Shown: positions 13,251 through 25,430, numbered from the stretch's first letter. The stretch is DNA of 64,000 nt from Takifugu bimaculatus (GCA_004026145.2 CP034996.1:4441081-4505080), one strand, 5' to 3'. The notes: generated by a model not told the origin, from the letters alone. Made by a program: numbers and translations.

Positions 13251-15808
13251 CGCCACCAACTCCGCTCTCTGTGCTGATGCTGGCTCAACCTTCCCTGAGA
13301 CCACCTTGATAAATCTCTCACCTTCCCTCATCACAACTGCAAACCCTGCTCTTAATCCCTCATCCGTTTTGTGACAGCTTCCATCTATGTACAAATCTAT
13401 GGCACCTTCGATCGGAGTTACTTTGGTGTCCGGCCGTGCTTTCAGCCACTTGGTGTGTTTCTTGGATGCAGTCATGTTGTTCTTCACCGTCTGACATGCA
13501 CTTTGCCATATTTATCTTAGAGTTTTGAAAGGTTATGTGAGGTTGTGTTAGGGTGTCTACTGCTGTCTTTTCTCTTCCAGGAGTGATGTTGAATGCTGAG
13601 GATGCCACAAAAGCTGACACTGCATGACTGGTGTTAATAATCAATGAGTGTTCTTGAACCACCTTGTCGATCTTTTGTACCAATTTTGCTAGTGCTGCTG
13701 CGTACCTTGTACATGGTGGTGCTTTCTGCTCAATTGGGTCCAGAATGATGCTGTAATAACCTAGTACCATCCTTCCCCCTGTTGTAGCTGATAAAGGCAG
13801 GCTGCTGCCGTAGTTTGTTTATCAGCTACATCCAAGAAAAATGGTGCGGCATAGTTTGGTTTATTTAGCGCCTGCTGCATTGGCCAATAATTGTCTAATG
13901 TCATCGAAAGCAACCTGAGCTTCCGGTGTCCACTCTAAGTGTGCCTGGAGATTCCCCGCACCCTGTTCCTTCATCAAAGCCCGTAGTGGTGCTGTGCGGC
14001 CCGCATAGTCAGGAAGAAAATGTCTGGAGAAGTTGATGAGGCCCTAGGAAGGCCATCAGGTCCTGGACCTGTATTAGGCTTTTTGTGGTGGAGAATGGTT
14101 TGTCTCTGTATGGAAGTCAGCTCTCTGTCCTCGCCCTGATATCAAGTTTCCCAGGAAAGTGATCCTTCTCCTTACTAACTGGAGTTTTGATTTTTTTGAT
14201 CAAGAACCCTGCCTGGCTCAGATAATGGAAAAGATTGAGTGTGGCTGATGTGCATGCCGCTCTAGAGGTGGATGCTATTAACAGATCATCCACGTACTGA
14301 ATCAGTACCGTGTCTCGTGGAAGTTTTGGAGATTGCTTCAAAATGTCCCTTAGAATGGTGTTAAAGATCCCAGGAGTTAAAGAAAACCCCTGTGGCATGC
14401 GTGTGTATGTATATTGTTGCCCCCTGTATGTGAATGCAAAAATGGGTTGCAACTTAGGGTGTAAAGGGAGGCAGAAAAATGCGTTAGCTAGATCAATGAC
14501 AGTGAACCACTGGTGTTCTGGTGTAAGTGGTCCCAATGTGGTGGCTGGATTGGGGACTGGTTGGGGCGATTCTTTGACTAGGGTGTTGATGGCCCTAAGG
14601 TCGTGTGCCATCGTATAGGATTGCCCATCTGCCTTTAGAACGGGTAGGATTGGAGTGTTCCAAGGTGAGGAGGTCGGGTAAATGACACCTGCGGCTAATA
14701 AAGCCATTCACAGTGTCCTCAATGCCAGGCTGTGCTTCTGTTTTTATAGGATATTGTGGGATAAACACTGGGTCTGTCATGTCAATTTGAAAGGTGACCG
14801 GGTCTGTCTGAACGAGACCCACATCCGCCTGATGATTGACCCACATGTGGGGAGGCAGAGCCGTCAGGGCAACCTCTGCCTCTCGGTCATTAGAATCTTC
14901 CGCCCCATGATGTCGTTGGAGTTGTCGGTGTTGGAGGACCACAGCTATCTCACAGCTAATTTTAATAAATCTTAATTTAGGATGGCTCGTGGAGGTCCAC
15001 AAATCTCTGAGTTCCAGTGACACCCAATCATTGACTGTATTGGCGTCAGCAACCATAGGTCCCAAGGCCTTAGCCTGTCCTCCCATCGCTACAGGCTAGT
15101 GTGATGTGTGGTGCTGAATCAGGGCCCATCTTGTAATGTTGGAGTTGTTCTGGTGTAAGATGCACTGGTGTGGCCACACCCTGCGGTCCCAGGACGATGC
15201 CAGGTACAGACACCACCCAATGCTGCCCATCCAGACTAGAGTTGAACCATTCTTGATATGTCAGGTCATTATCTCTATCATAAAAAAGCGTCACATGTGG
15301 GGGGTCTGGAGGTGGCGAACAGGCCCAAAACTCCCTGATGAGGGGGCCCCACGTGCGAAACGCAGCCATGAGCGGGTTGTCCACAGGTCCCGTAAGAAGT
15401 CCCCAATAATTGTCAGCAGTGAGGAGGTCCCCGGGGTTTTCTGTGCCCAGCCACAGGAGAGTCTGAGTGTGTGCAGCCTTGTCGGAGCAGTGGAAGGATT
15501 CGCCATTGCAGGAAGGTGATGACGGTCCCCCCGCCTTGATCAATGTCAATGTTGCAGCCCAAAAGTGTGAAAATGTCTCGCCCCAGAAGGTTAACAGGAC
15601 AATCAGGACCATAGAGAAATGTGTGGCTGAAAGATTGTGCCCCTATTCGAACATTCATTGGGGCAGTTCGTTGCATGTACAGGCGTCGGCCTTCCACTCC
15701 CCTTACTGGCACCTGCTCCGATGACAATGGTGGATCAGTTCCATGTTGCAGTGCAGACCATGTCGCACCCGTGTCCACTAGAAACAGTTTTTCAACACCA
15801 TCCACCAT
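13250..15808 (-). pseudogene. Retroviral pro-pol remnant (protease, RT, partial RNase H)
   Basis: In minus-strand order: an aspartic protease block with the DTGA active-site motif (frame 15413-15808); a reverse transcriptase block with LPQG-like and YVDD motifs (frame 14117-14707); a connection region (13360-13770); and an RNase H start with YIDGSC and an AEL motif (frame 12978-13487). The blocks sit in different frames and are separated by stops and frame changes. RNase H is cut off after its second acidic residue and no integrase HHCC or DDE motif follows, so the polymerase is incomplete and dead. Similarity is to retroviral rather than Ty3/gypsy pol. Confidence 0.82.
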
Positions 15809-17415
15809 CAGAGGAAGGAGGGGCTCGGCCAGGTTCCCTCCAGTGCCAGCTGGGCCCCTCTACGGGTACATTCCTCGTCCTTGAGGCGGGCCCCATCTGC
15901 GCTCGCCCCCGTTTTGAGTCTCTTGGACCCCTCTTCCGGGACCTCTCCGAGCCCTGCAGTCCCTCGCCCAGTGTCCGAACCTACCGCAGTTGCCACACCT
16001 GTCACCCGGGCGTGGACCCCTCCGCACACCCCATCGTCCCCCACGGTTCTGTCCCCATTGATTAATTGAGGGTGTGGCCTGATGTGTCAAGGCCACCATT
16101 GGCGAGGCCTGAGCTCCTCCTGAGTTCTTTTTGCTTGTTTGTTTAGCCTGTTCTAGCTGAATGTGTACCAAAGTGTTAGCTGCTGCTTGTTGTGATTGTG
16201 CTTGTTGGTGTATTTTCTCCCAGTGTTTCTGTAGCAGGGTGACGAGACACTGTGACCACTGGGGCCATGGTGATCTAGCCATTAAAGGATTATCTAAAAG
16301 TTTTTCTTTTACGGGTGGTGGAACATTATTCAATAGTTTATCTTTTTGAGCATCACCATCGCGGGAGTATTATCAACTGGGGGCTCCCCCGTCATCTGTA
16401 CCCATTTCTGGCGAGCCTCGTGTAACCAAGTCTCTGGACTCACAGAACCATCATCCTTCCAGCGATGGGAAAAATCTTCGATAGCCGCCACGCTAATTGG
16501 GAAGTGTAATCTCAGTGCATCACAGAAAGCGCCGATGTGGTCTGCAAATGGTGTAGTGTCTGGTGCTCTGTTTCCCCCCCGTACTGAGGTGCCTGCCAGC
16601 TGCTCCACCCTCGTCTCGGGCCTTCACCAACATGTTCTCAATTCTCACTATCCGACGGTTCATGTCGTCCGATGCACTCTTCTGGTTCTTTTGTTCCTCT
16701 ATCATGCTCCACTGCGCAGCCAACCATCCATCGCCCTGTCCGCCCTCCTGCGTCGGGCACAGTACGAACGGGTTAACTGAAGACAAAGTCGCTGGCTGTT
16801 CAAACTCCCCCACTGTCAGCTTAGACATTGCCTTTTCTATCTCTGGCACTCCAGCTGCACCTGCCTCCAACTGCACCTGCCTCCAACTGCACCTGCCCCC
16901 AAATGCAGCTCTCCGTCCGGCCAGCAACTATATTTCCTCCTGTCAACACCGGGTACATTGCTTGGCCTCCTTCACCATGACTCGGAGGTGCGCTTGGTAC
17001 ATTCTTTTCCTCTTTCCCTGCGCTCTTACTCTGCTGATCTTGATCCTCCATCTCATCAACCGCAGCTGCCCGTGCAGCCAGACAAGCATCACGTAGATGT
17101 TGCATTTCATTTCATCTGCAACTCTCCATCTCTCTTTTAAGTTACGCTTGTCCCACACACTCACACTCGTCAACTCCGCATCACATTTATCCTTCTCCTG
17201 TTTATTTCCAGTGACAATCCCCCACAGTGTCTGTAAACTTTTTTTTCCATCGTCTAGCCCTAAGAATCTGTCTCCGTACTTGTCCCGAAACATTTTTTGT
17301 TTTTTCATCGCTTCCTCCCTTTCACCATCCGTTGTTTTGGCCAAATGTTTTTAAACAGTTTATCCCGCCAACTGTCGCAGGGCCCCTCGCCCCCAGTGTT
17401 CTGTTCCTCAGCCAT
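15809..17415 (-). pseudogene. Retroviral gag remnant
   Basis: A minus-strand ATG at 17413-17415 opens the gag region. The frame changes near 17345, and further changes follow around 16900 and 16335. A capsid-like segment (16330-16608) is followed by a nucleocapsid segment (15860-16333) carrying one zinc knuckle, CX2CX4HX4C, at about 15960-16000. Arg/Gly-rich sequence surrounds the knuckle. Only one knuckle is visible, as in gammaretrovirus-type Gag. The repeated frame changes make a full-length product impossible as the sequence stands. Confidence 0.8.
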
Positions 17416-17772
17416 AATTCAGACCGCTCCTCCAGAACCAAGAGAAACGTCTACAAATTTGGACCAATCTGTCCAAAACCCAGGACCAACGTCCTCCAAA
17501 TCCAGACCAAGCTGTCCAGAACCAAATTCGGACCAATCTGTCCATAACCAGGACCAATCTGTGGTTACTTCTCAGTCAAAACGGCCAAACGCCTCTCTTT
17601 ACTCGTTTATTTTTAAAATTTCACCTATCAACACGGTTCACTTGACATCACTCAGCGCTTTCGGTTTAACAGGCAGTGCTCACCTCTTTAGTCAGGCCTT
17701 TTCCGGATGATGCCAAGGACCGGTCGATCTGGGCCTTCGACGTGCGCGCCCGTCCTACTCTCGTAGGAGCAG

Positions 17773-17790
17773 ATCACGTCGGGGTCACCA
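17773..17790 (-). other. ERV primer-binding site, tRNA-Trp
   Basis: Three bases inside the 5' LTR, the plus strand reads ATCACGTCGGGGTCACCA. This is the 3' end of vertebrate tRNA-Trp with its CCA tail, so the minus strand forms a perfect 18-nt primer site. Confidence 0.9.
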
Positions 17791-17793
17791 AAT

Positions 17794-18277
17794 TGTCGTC
17801 GAAATCTTCAGAAGTGTACTCAGACAGGCGCACCAACCAAGTTCACCACAAATTGAGACCAGAAGCCAACGTTGCTTCTCAGCCCTGTACAGGGGGGCTC
17901 CGCTCCGTTACAGACACGTCTGCTGATCGCGCTGTCCCGGAGAGAGTCTCTCTCCCCCACCCAAGTTGGTTCTTTTATTAAACTCAGCACAAGACACAGC
18001 AAAAGACGTTTCCATGGTTACATAGTTTACATCAGCTCAGTCACGTTGCACATATTTTGGCTATATCGAAGCGGCCCTCAGCCTGTGCACAGGTGCACAG
18101 CCTTGAGAGCCCTAACCCAAACAGATATCACACATTGTTATTCTGTTCTCTTAACAAACAGGCTCACATAAATTTCCCAGTTACCCCAGTTGACCCATCT
18201 CACATCTATCCATGAAACTACTCTACTTTCATTAAAATAGCTATAGCATAAAAGGCAATTCGCGATATTTTACAACA
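17794..18277 (-). repeat. ERV 5' LTR
   Basis: This 484-bp terminal repeat is collinear with 11912-12397, differing by a handful of substitutions and 1-bp gaps. It carries the same AATAAA on the minus strand (about 17975-17980). Being the upstream LTR, it would carry the proviral promoter. Confidence 0.95.
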
Positions 18278-18874
18278 ATAGCAGCAACCGAAATCCCGTT
18301 TTCTCCGTTTTGTCCTTCATCATTTGCAGCCATTGAAGCACCTTTAGCTCCGCGAGCGCAGGAACCCGAGCCTGGACTTCGACGGCCCCTCTAGCAGGAG
18401 CTACAGCAGGTATCGGGTTCCAGCGGCGGCTCGTCACATCTGTCAGGCTCAGCGAGCGCGTGTCCTCCCCGCTGTCCACGAGGCTTATTTTAGAGAGCGG
18501 CGATTACAGACGCGCCACTGACCCTGACTGAACTCTGCTCAAGAGTCCCTCGTTGATTTCCAGCCGTGATCCAATCGCTGATATTTGCTGCCGTGGGTCA
18601 GGCGGACGGATCAATGCGGGTCAGCCGTGGCAGGACTAACCTGGACGTCCACTGGGACACCGCTGGGACAGACAAGACGTCGGGGACAGACGTACGAGCG
18701 GGTGGGGGACAGAGGAGATGAGATCTTAAGCTATTAATCTCAATCCCAGCAGTCAGATCAGACACTACCAGATCCAATTAACGTCCCCCAAGGACAAATC
18801 AGGTCTGCTGTCCAACAGAGGAGGTCCTGATTCCTTCGTTCAGAGAGCAAAGACCTGCTATGGGGGGGAGAACG

Positions 18875-18922
<48 letters not shown>

Positions 18923-19566
18923 AGGGCCAGAGGACTGAAATATTCAGGTCACAGTCTCCGTTACAGGACAGTCCCAGCTCTCCACCAGAGCGTCCCGCGT
19001 CCTCTAACTCTGCATGTGTCCCCTCTCTGTGTCTTCCAGGTGAGCCCCGACAGAGGATGTGATCTTTAAGGAGGGATCCGCGGCAACAGTCGTCCTCATT
19101 CTCTTGGATCCTGCTGCTCCGACTTCCCTCTGCCCTCAAACCTGGATGGAGGAGCGTCTTGCCCCTCCTCAGAAAGCCTCTAAATCTCAGGCTGGTGTTA
19201 AACGTTAGCCCCCCAGCTGGACAGCTGGTGTCCTCCAGCTTCTGTCTTCTGTCTGTGAGGATCTGCTGAATCTTCCAGGGAGAAGGAGGGGCGGGTCCTT
19301 CCACGTGACCCCTGTGACCCCTGATGCTAGACTACTGACTGCTGACCATGAACCTGCCCCGTCTGTCCCTCTGCATGTGTCCGTCCAAAGGGTGTGTCCC
19401 TGTCCCAAGTGCTCAGCGGCGTCCTTACATTCCTTCACACTTTGCACTGACCTCCATCAGCCTCCACCACTTCGTCTCACCGTGGTTACGCGCACAAACG
19501 AAAGTTGTTGCTCCACATTATGACTGGAGTAGAAAGCCAGTCCAGGTCCCACCATGCGCCGCATAT

Positions 19567-19603
<37 letters not shown>

Positions 19604-22600
19604 CGCTATTATCAGAATAACCTTTTGTGCATGTAAACATAGTTGGCAACACAGAGCTGAACGGCGTTATTGTCCACCGGTCAGTGAATCGGCCTTAAAA
19701 TTGGAGCTTTCCCATCGACAACTGTCCTGTCCCCTGTCCCTGTCCCCTGTCCCCTGTCCCCTGTCCCCACACACACACACACTCGTAGTGTTATAGCTTT
19801 TAGCACTTAACTGGTCGCGGACGGCGCCAGACGCCGCGGCAGAGGGATTTCTGCACATTATTTTTGATACTTTTTTTTGGTGAATCTTTATTTTTCGTTC
19901 TTTTCTTCCTGTGATGTCGTATTCAGAACTGGAGGTCGTTGCCCAGGACTGCTTCACACGGGCAGTCGAGGCAACTGAAAGCAAACACTGGACTACAGTA
20001 GGGATTTTATAAATCAAAACAAACCTTTTAGCCCTAAAAGGTCACTGAAATGCTACATTTTGGGACGGTTTGTGTATAAGAGAAGCAATACGTTGATTTG
20101 AAAAGAACCCATCCCTTTGTATTCACACTGCCTTATCAGTGAGCCAGGATTCTCTTGGTAGGGGGACGCTCCCCGATGCCTGGGTTTAAATTTCTGGACA
20201 CAGCTCCCACACAGAGACCACGTCCGCTTTAATGATGGACTGCTGGTTACAATCAGGGCCATTGTGAAGGCCGGCCTCCGGACCTCACAGGTACAGCTAT
20301 CCCGTTGCATGATTAGAAGAAAAGAAGAAATCAGAGTCTCAGACGGGAACAGGAAGTTGCTCAGTCCCAGGATGGGTTTCATTCATTATCCTCCACCATG
20401 TTGAGCTGGAAAAGCAGCATGACTAGTTTCATGTTTTTGAGCGAACGCCGTCATCAGCTGGAAGGAGGACGTCTAGGAAGGAGACGCCAGGTGCGTCCAG
20501 AGTCGGATCTGCTGTTGTCCTCACAGCATTTTTATTAATTCCTTGGTCTTTTTAAGTGGGAGACAAAGTTTTACAAAAACCTCGGAGCCCCTAATGGAGC
20601 TGGAGGTTGGATCTTTTTATTCTAAAGCACTTTGCAGAGCCGGATGCAGGTGGAGGTGGACGGACGAGTGACCTTAGAGGAGGGAGGGAAGGAGGCTGCT
20701 GTGGGGGGGCTGTGTCCTTCGTTAGCTTTAGCTTCTCTCTGGCCCCATAGAACTCTGAATGTGATTTTGTCCAATCTGATGTGTTTACAGGCCAACATCT
20801 TCTTAATGAACTAAGCTTCTTACCTTCCTTTTATCGTTTTTAATGCTACCAAATGAGGTGTTTTTATAACTACAATAGATCTAAATATAAATATATATAT
20901 ATATATAGCTATATCATGCAGCAACTTTAATATATTGTAAATGATGGCTTGGATGCAATGTATTTATTTGTTTGTTACCATAATGAAGAATTATCTCTAA
21001 AGGGAATTTTTATCTGTCATATTACACTTTGTTGTGTGTCCTCGGAGGGCCGAGAAAGGCCCGTTGTGTAGTCACCCTCCTCTATGCCAGTGAACCAACG
21101 CCAGACCTTCTCCAGAACCCCCCTCCTGCCTACTGTGACCACGAATCGGACACGCATGTTCCACACTCCACTGCAATGTGACGGCGGGCCGAGAGCATAT
21201 AGGTCTCCTGCTTCGGGTGCAGCGCATTTACTTTTGTAGCTCTTGTTAGTGCCCCCCCCCCCACCCCCCTTTTAGCGTTCTTTAAAAACAGACAGCTGCT
21301 GAAGCCATTTTGCACACTCAATGTTCAGGGATTTATTTGCATCGCAGCCTTGCTGAGGCTCCGTCACGCCACGCTCGACGCGCCGTCGCGGTCAGAAGGG
21401 ACGGCGTTTCACTTTGCCAAATTTTTGGGGTTGATTTCGCACCAAGTCGCTCGTCATGAACAAAATCTGTGTCAATACTCACTGAGGTGATGTGTTGAGA
21501 TGCTCTTGTTTCTTGTCATACAAGAATTGTGTAAAAAGAAACCTTTTTTTTCTGATCTGGAGCAGAACAGAGAGGTTGGTTTTATTTTTGGAGCAAGCTA
21601 AAGGATGTTATTCTAGAGTTGAACTGTGATGCTCCGTCCAGGGGTTGGTAGAACATGTACATGTCTGTAAATGCAATAAACCTATTTAATCACTTCACCC
21701 CACTGAGTCCTCTCTGATCCCAGATAACCCTTCAGGAGCGTCTCCTCGGAAGACCAAAGGCTTTTCAAGCGCTCCTTTTAGCAGCACATGATGACGGAGA
21801 TATACTCCGCTGGATCGTCGCAGCTCTACTCGCGCAGCAACGTTTGTGGGCAACGTTGTCCTTGTCGAGCTGGTTGACAGGTTGAGTGTAAAGCAATGTG
21901 CTTGTTCTTTGGTGTCCAGACACATCAAAGCCACGCAGCACGTCTCCATCAGCGCTGGGAACGGAAGCGCGCCGCTGAGGCTCCGCTTATTAGAAAGGGA
22001 TGAAGTTGCTCCAGATGACAGATCGCAGCACTAATGGAGGTCTACCCAGGAGAGAAGCTGCCTGGGAAGCCTCTAATCAGGCCAACAAGGCTGGAGGTGG
22101 AGGACTGGGTGAGCCGCCTCCCGTTCCCACAGGCAGGCCAGCACGCTGCCCAAAGCTCTGCGCTCCCGTCCCAGAGTCAACACACCTAGTGTGAGCAGGC
22201 AGGAAGCAGCAGGGTGTAGGCAGGAAAAGGGCAGCCTGGAATTTCCATTAGCTATCTGCTGCTTCAGGACAAACGCTCAAACAAACACGGATCCGGAGGG
22301 AAGAGGCGGAGCCACGCCTCAACTCGCTGCTTATCAAGTGGACAGATGAACTGGTTCAAACGCACTAGTTAACTATATATATATAACTAGTTATCCCGTT
22401 AAATGCTGCTCTGCTGCAGACGTGATGGGATGGAGGGGTTGTGTCCAGAGGTCAGAGGAAGGTGATGGGACAGGCTTCACCTCCGGGGGTCTGCAGAAGG
22501 TGACGGAGGGACGTGGGCAGGATCGCACCCCCTCTGTGGAAGTCTCACCTCCCCCCCCCCCACCAGTCCACCAGCCTCCGTCACCCACAGACCAGCAGGC

Positions 22601-22751
22601 TCAGGAGGAAGGTTTCATTGGGAAGATTAAAGCTGGACTCTTGATTCTGATCCACAAACACCCCAATAGAGCAACAACGTTACAGACTCTAGTGGAGGTC
22701 TGGACAATTAGGCCGTAAGCTGCTGGATGACTGGTCAGCAGCACTCTGAGG
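18278..22751. other. Gene-poor stretch; possible 3' UTR at 20.5-21.7 kb
   Basis: No protein family is recognisable. The stretch contains TG microsatellites (18879-18920, 19568-19601), a CTGTCCC-type run (about 19725-19768) and a TA run (about 20890-20908). A perfect 8-bp inverted repeat, ACTAGTTA...TAACTAGT, lies around a TA run at 22362-22389. From about 20520 to 21684 the sequence is AT-richer, has UTR-like features and ends with AATAAA near 21677. This could be a distal 3' UTR of a plus-strand gene, perhaps spns2, but that is inference only. Confidence 0.35.
21677..21682 (+). terminator. Candidate polyadenylation signal AATAAA
   Basis: An AATAAA hexamer ends a U/A-rich stretch and is the only good plus-strand polyadenylation candidate I see downstream of spns2. 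No transcript evidence is available. Confidence 0.35.
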
Positions 22752-23498
22752 CCTCTTCCTCTTCATCCTCCTCCTCCTTCTCCCCCTCTTCCTCCCCCTC
22801 CTCCTCCTCCATCTTTTCCTCTTCCCCTCCTCCCCCTCCTCCCCCTCCTCCCCCTCCCCCTCCTCCTCCTCCTCCTCCTCCACTTCCTCCCCTCCTTCTT
22901 CCCCTCTTCCTCTTCCTCCCCCTCCTCCTCCTCCTCTTCCTCCTCCCCTTCCACCCCTCCTCCTTCCCCTCTTCCTCCCCCTCCTCCTCCTCCATCTTTT
23001 CCTCTTCCCCTCCTCCCCCTCCTCCCCCTCCTCCCCCTCCACTTCCTCCTCCTCCTCCTCCTCCACTTCCTCCCCTCCTTCTTCCCCTCTTCCCTTCCTC
23101 CCCCCTCCTCCTCCTCCTCTTCTCCTCCCCTTCCACCCCTCCTCCCTCTCCCCTTTCCTCCTCCTCCTCCTCTTTTCCTCTTCCCTCCTCCCCCTCCTCC
23201 TCTCACCCCCTCCTCCCCTCTCCTCTCCTCCCTCCTCCTCCTCTCCCCCCCTCCTCCCCTCTCACTCCTCCTCCTCCTCCTCCTCCCCTCCTCCCCTCAA
23301 TCTCCTCATCCTCCCCCTCCCCCCCTCCTCACCCTCCTTCCCCCCCTCTTCCTCCCCCCTCCTCCTCCTACCTCTTCCTCCTCCCCCCTCCACCTTCCTC
23401 CCCTCCTTCTTCCCCCTTCCTCCTCCTCCCCTCCTCCTCCTCTCTCCTCCTCCTCCTTCCCCTCCTCCTCCCTCTCCTCCCATCCCCCTCCCCCCATC
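22752..23498. repeat. Polypyrimidine (CCT/CTC)n tract
   Basis: About 750 bp is composed of C and T with a few A and essentially no G on the plus strand. It is built from CTCCTC, CCCCTC and CTTCCC units, with an internal duplication around 22800-22870 and 22990-23060. Long open frames across it encode only Pro/Ser or Glu/Gly/Arg runs and are artefacts of composition. Such strand-asymmetric mirror-like tracts can adopt triplex (H-DNA) structure. Confidence 0.9.
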
Positions 23499-24216
23499 AT
23501 TAAACGTCTCTTCTGTCAGTGGTCGGTCAGGCCTGAGGAGCCAGCTGACCTTCAGCTGTCCCCCTGCCCATGAGTGCATGACTCCACATGCTTCGCTGGT
23601 CATGTGACACACACCCCAGGAAGGAGGAGACGATATTCGTCCCTTTCCTGTCAGGTCGTGTGGAAAATGGCGAGACGTGAATGGAGCAGAAACCATTGCT
23701 GAAAACATGAATAAGGAGTAATGATGCGACTTCCTGCAGCAGCAGAAGACGCCACGTCCCACAGGCGTTTAGCAGGACACCCCCCCCCCTCCCCCCACCC
23801 CCCCCCATGGAGGAAGGAATCGGATTTGCATGCTTGCTAATGAGCATGTCATGTAAATTGAGGGTGGAACAGTCTCACCAATTCTGCTCAGGCCGATGCA
23901 ACAAGCGGAGTCGTGAAGGCGGAGCTGCATTAAACATGAACTCACGCTTGACTTAGAGGAGGCTGAAAGATGCTGCCTGGCTTTTGTTGCTTTTTATAGC
24001 TGCCATGGTTCCATATTTAGATCCAGCGTTTCCCCCATCGCATGAAGCGATTGAGAAAAACATCCAGAGGCTCTTTGGTGGTGTGTGCACAGCAGCATCT
24101 GCGTCTCTGCGTCCTACACGTGAGGCGCGGAGCTTTGTGAATGACTGCAAAGGATGAATGGCAAGAATTCCACCTCAGCATGAGTGGAGGCAGAAGAGCC
24201 AACGGAGGCTCCAGAC
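23499..24216. other. Spacer without recognisable genes
   Basis: This unique-looking sequence lies between two simple-sequence arrays. A C-rich run (about 23780-23806) is present. I see no exon, RNA gene or transposon signature. Confidence 0.4.
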
Positions 24217-25430
24217 AGCTGCTGCTCTGCTGCTCCGCTGCTCTGCTGCTCTGCTGCTGTGCTGCTCTGCTGCTCTGCAGCTATGCTGCTCTGCTGCTCT
24301 GCTGCTGTGCTGCTCTGCTGCTCTGCAGCTATGCTGCTCTGCTGCTCTGCTGCTCTGCTGCTGTGCTGCTGTGCTGCTCTGCTGCTCTGCTGCTCTGCAG
24401 CTATGCTGCTCTGCAGCTATGCTGCTCTGCTGCTCTGCTGCTGTGCTGCTGTGCTGCTCTGCTGCTCTGCTGCTCTGCAGCTATGCTGCTCTGCAGCTAT
24501 GCTGCTCTGCTGCTCTGCTGCTCTGCTGCTGTGCTGCTGTGCTGCTCTGCTGCTCTGCTGCTCTGCTGCTCTGCTGCTCTGCAGCTATGCTGCTCTGCTG
24601 CTCTGCTGCTCTGCCGCTCTGCCGCTCTGCAGCTATGCCGCTCTGCAGCTATGCTACTCTGCTGCTCTGCAGCTATGCTGCTCTGCAGCTATGCTACTCT
24701 GCAGCTATGCTGCTCTGCAGCTATGCTACTCTGCTGCTCTGCAGCTATGCAGCTATGCTACTCTGCTGCTCTGCAGCTATGCTACTCTGCAGCTATGCTA
24801 CTCTGCTGCTCTGCTGCTCTGCAGCTATGCAGCTATGCTACTCTGCTGCTATGCTACTCTGCTGCTCTGCTGCTCTGCAGCTATGCTACTCTGCTGCTCT
24901 GCTACTCTGCTGCTCTGCAGCTATGCAGCTATGCTACTCTGCTGCTCTGCAGCTATGCTACTCTGCAGCTATGCTACTCTGCTGCTCTGCAGCTATGCTA
25001 CTCTGCAGCTATGCTACTCTGCTGCTCTGCTGCTCTGCAGCTATGCAGCTATGCTACTCTGCTGCTCTGCTACTCTGCTGCTCTGTTGCTCTGCAGCTCT
25101 GCTGCTCTGCAGCTATGCTACTCTGCTGCTCTGCTACTCTGCTGCTCTGCAGCTATGCAGCTATGCTACTCTGCTGCTCTGCAGCTATGCTACTCTGCAG
25201 CTATGCTGCTCTGCTGCTCTGCAGCTATGCAGCTATGCTACTCTGCTGCTCTGCTACTCTGCTGCTCTGTTGCTCTGCAGCTCTGCTGCTCTGCAGCTAT
25301 GCTACTCTGCTGCTCTGCAGCTATGCAGCTATGCTACTCTGCTGCTCTGCAGCTATGCTACTCTGCTGCTCTGCTACTCTGCTGCTCTGCAGCTATGCTA
25401 CTCTGTTGCTCTGCAGCTCTGCTGCTCTGC
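24217..25430. repeat. 8-bp satellite array (GCTGCTCT / GCAGCTAT / GCTACTCT units)
   Basis: About 1.2 kb is made of roughly 150 tandem octamers. The basic unit is GCTGCTCT, with recurrent variants GCTGCTGT, GCAGCTAT, GCTACTCT and GCAGCTCT. Variants are arranged in higher-order blocks, for example GCAGCTAT-GCAGCTAT-GCTACTCT. Because eight is not a multiple of three and no unit contains a stop, all three plus frames stay open for about 430-460 codons and spell the same octapeptide, AALLLCCS and its variants. No gene structure supports translation. Confidence 0.93.

Larger units (their letters stand above)
11912..18277 (-). mobile_element. Defective endogenous retrovirus (LTR-gag-pro-pol-env remnant-LTR)
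   Basis: This proviral copy lies on the minus strand and is bounded by two direct LTRs, 11912-12397 (3' LTR) and 17794-18277 (5' LTR). They differ at roughly ten positions, so the insertion is fairly young. Both LTRs have TG...CA ends. An 18-nt primer site complementary to tRNA-Trp follows the 5' LTR and a purine-rich tract precedes the 3' LTR. The flanking tetranucleotides are ACAG and ATAG, an imperfect candidate for a 4-bp target duplication. Gag with a CCHC knuckle, an aspartic protease, RT with a YVDD box, part of RNase H and the transmembrane part of Env are readable but broken by frame changes. Integrase and most of the Env surface subunit are absent. At about 6.4 kb it is shorter than an intact gamma/epsilon-type provirus. 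Non-autonomous today. Confidence 0.93.

Noticed and set aside
18270..18479. Minus-strand frame starting at the ERV flank
   Set aside because: Begins within the LTR terminus, short, and matches no family.
22727..23503. Long open frames (up to 258 codons plus and 166 codons minus) of Pro/Ser or Gly/Glu/Arg
   Set aside because: They are produced by the G-free polypyrimidine tract, which lacks stop codons by composition; no start context, splice sites or homology.
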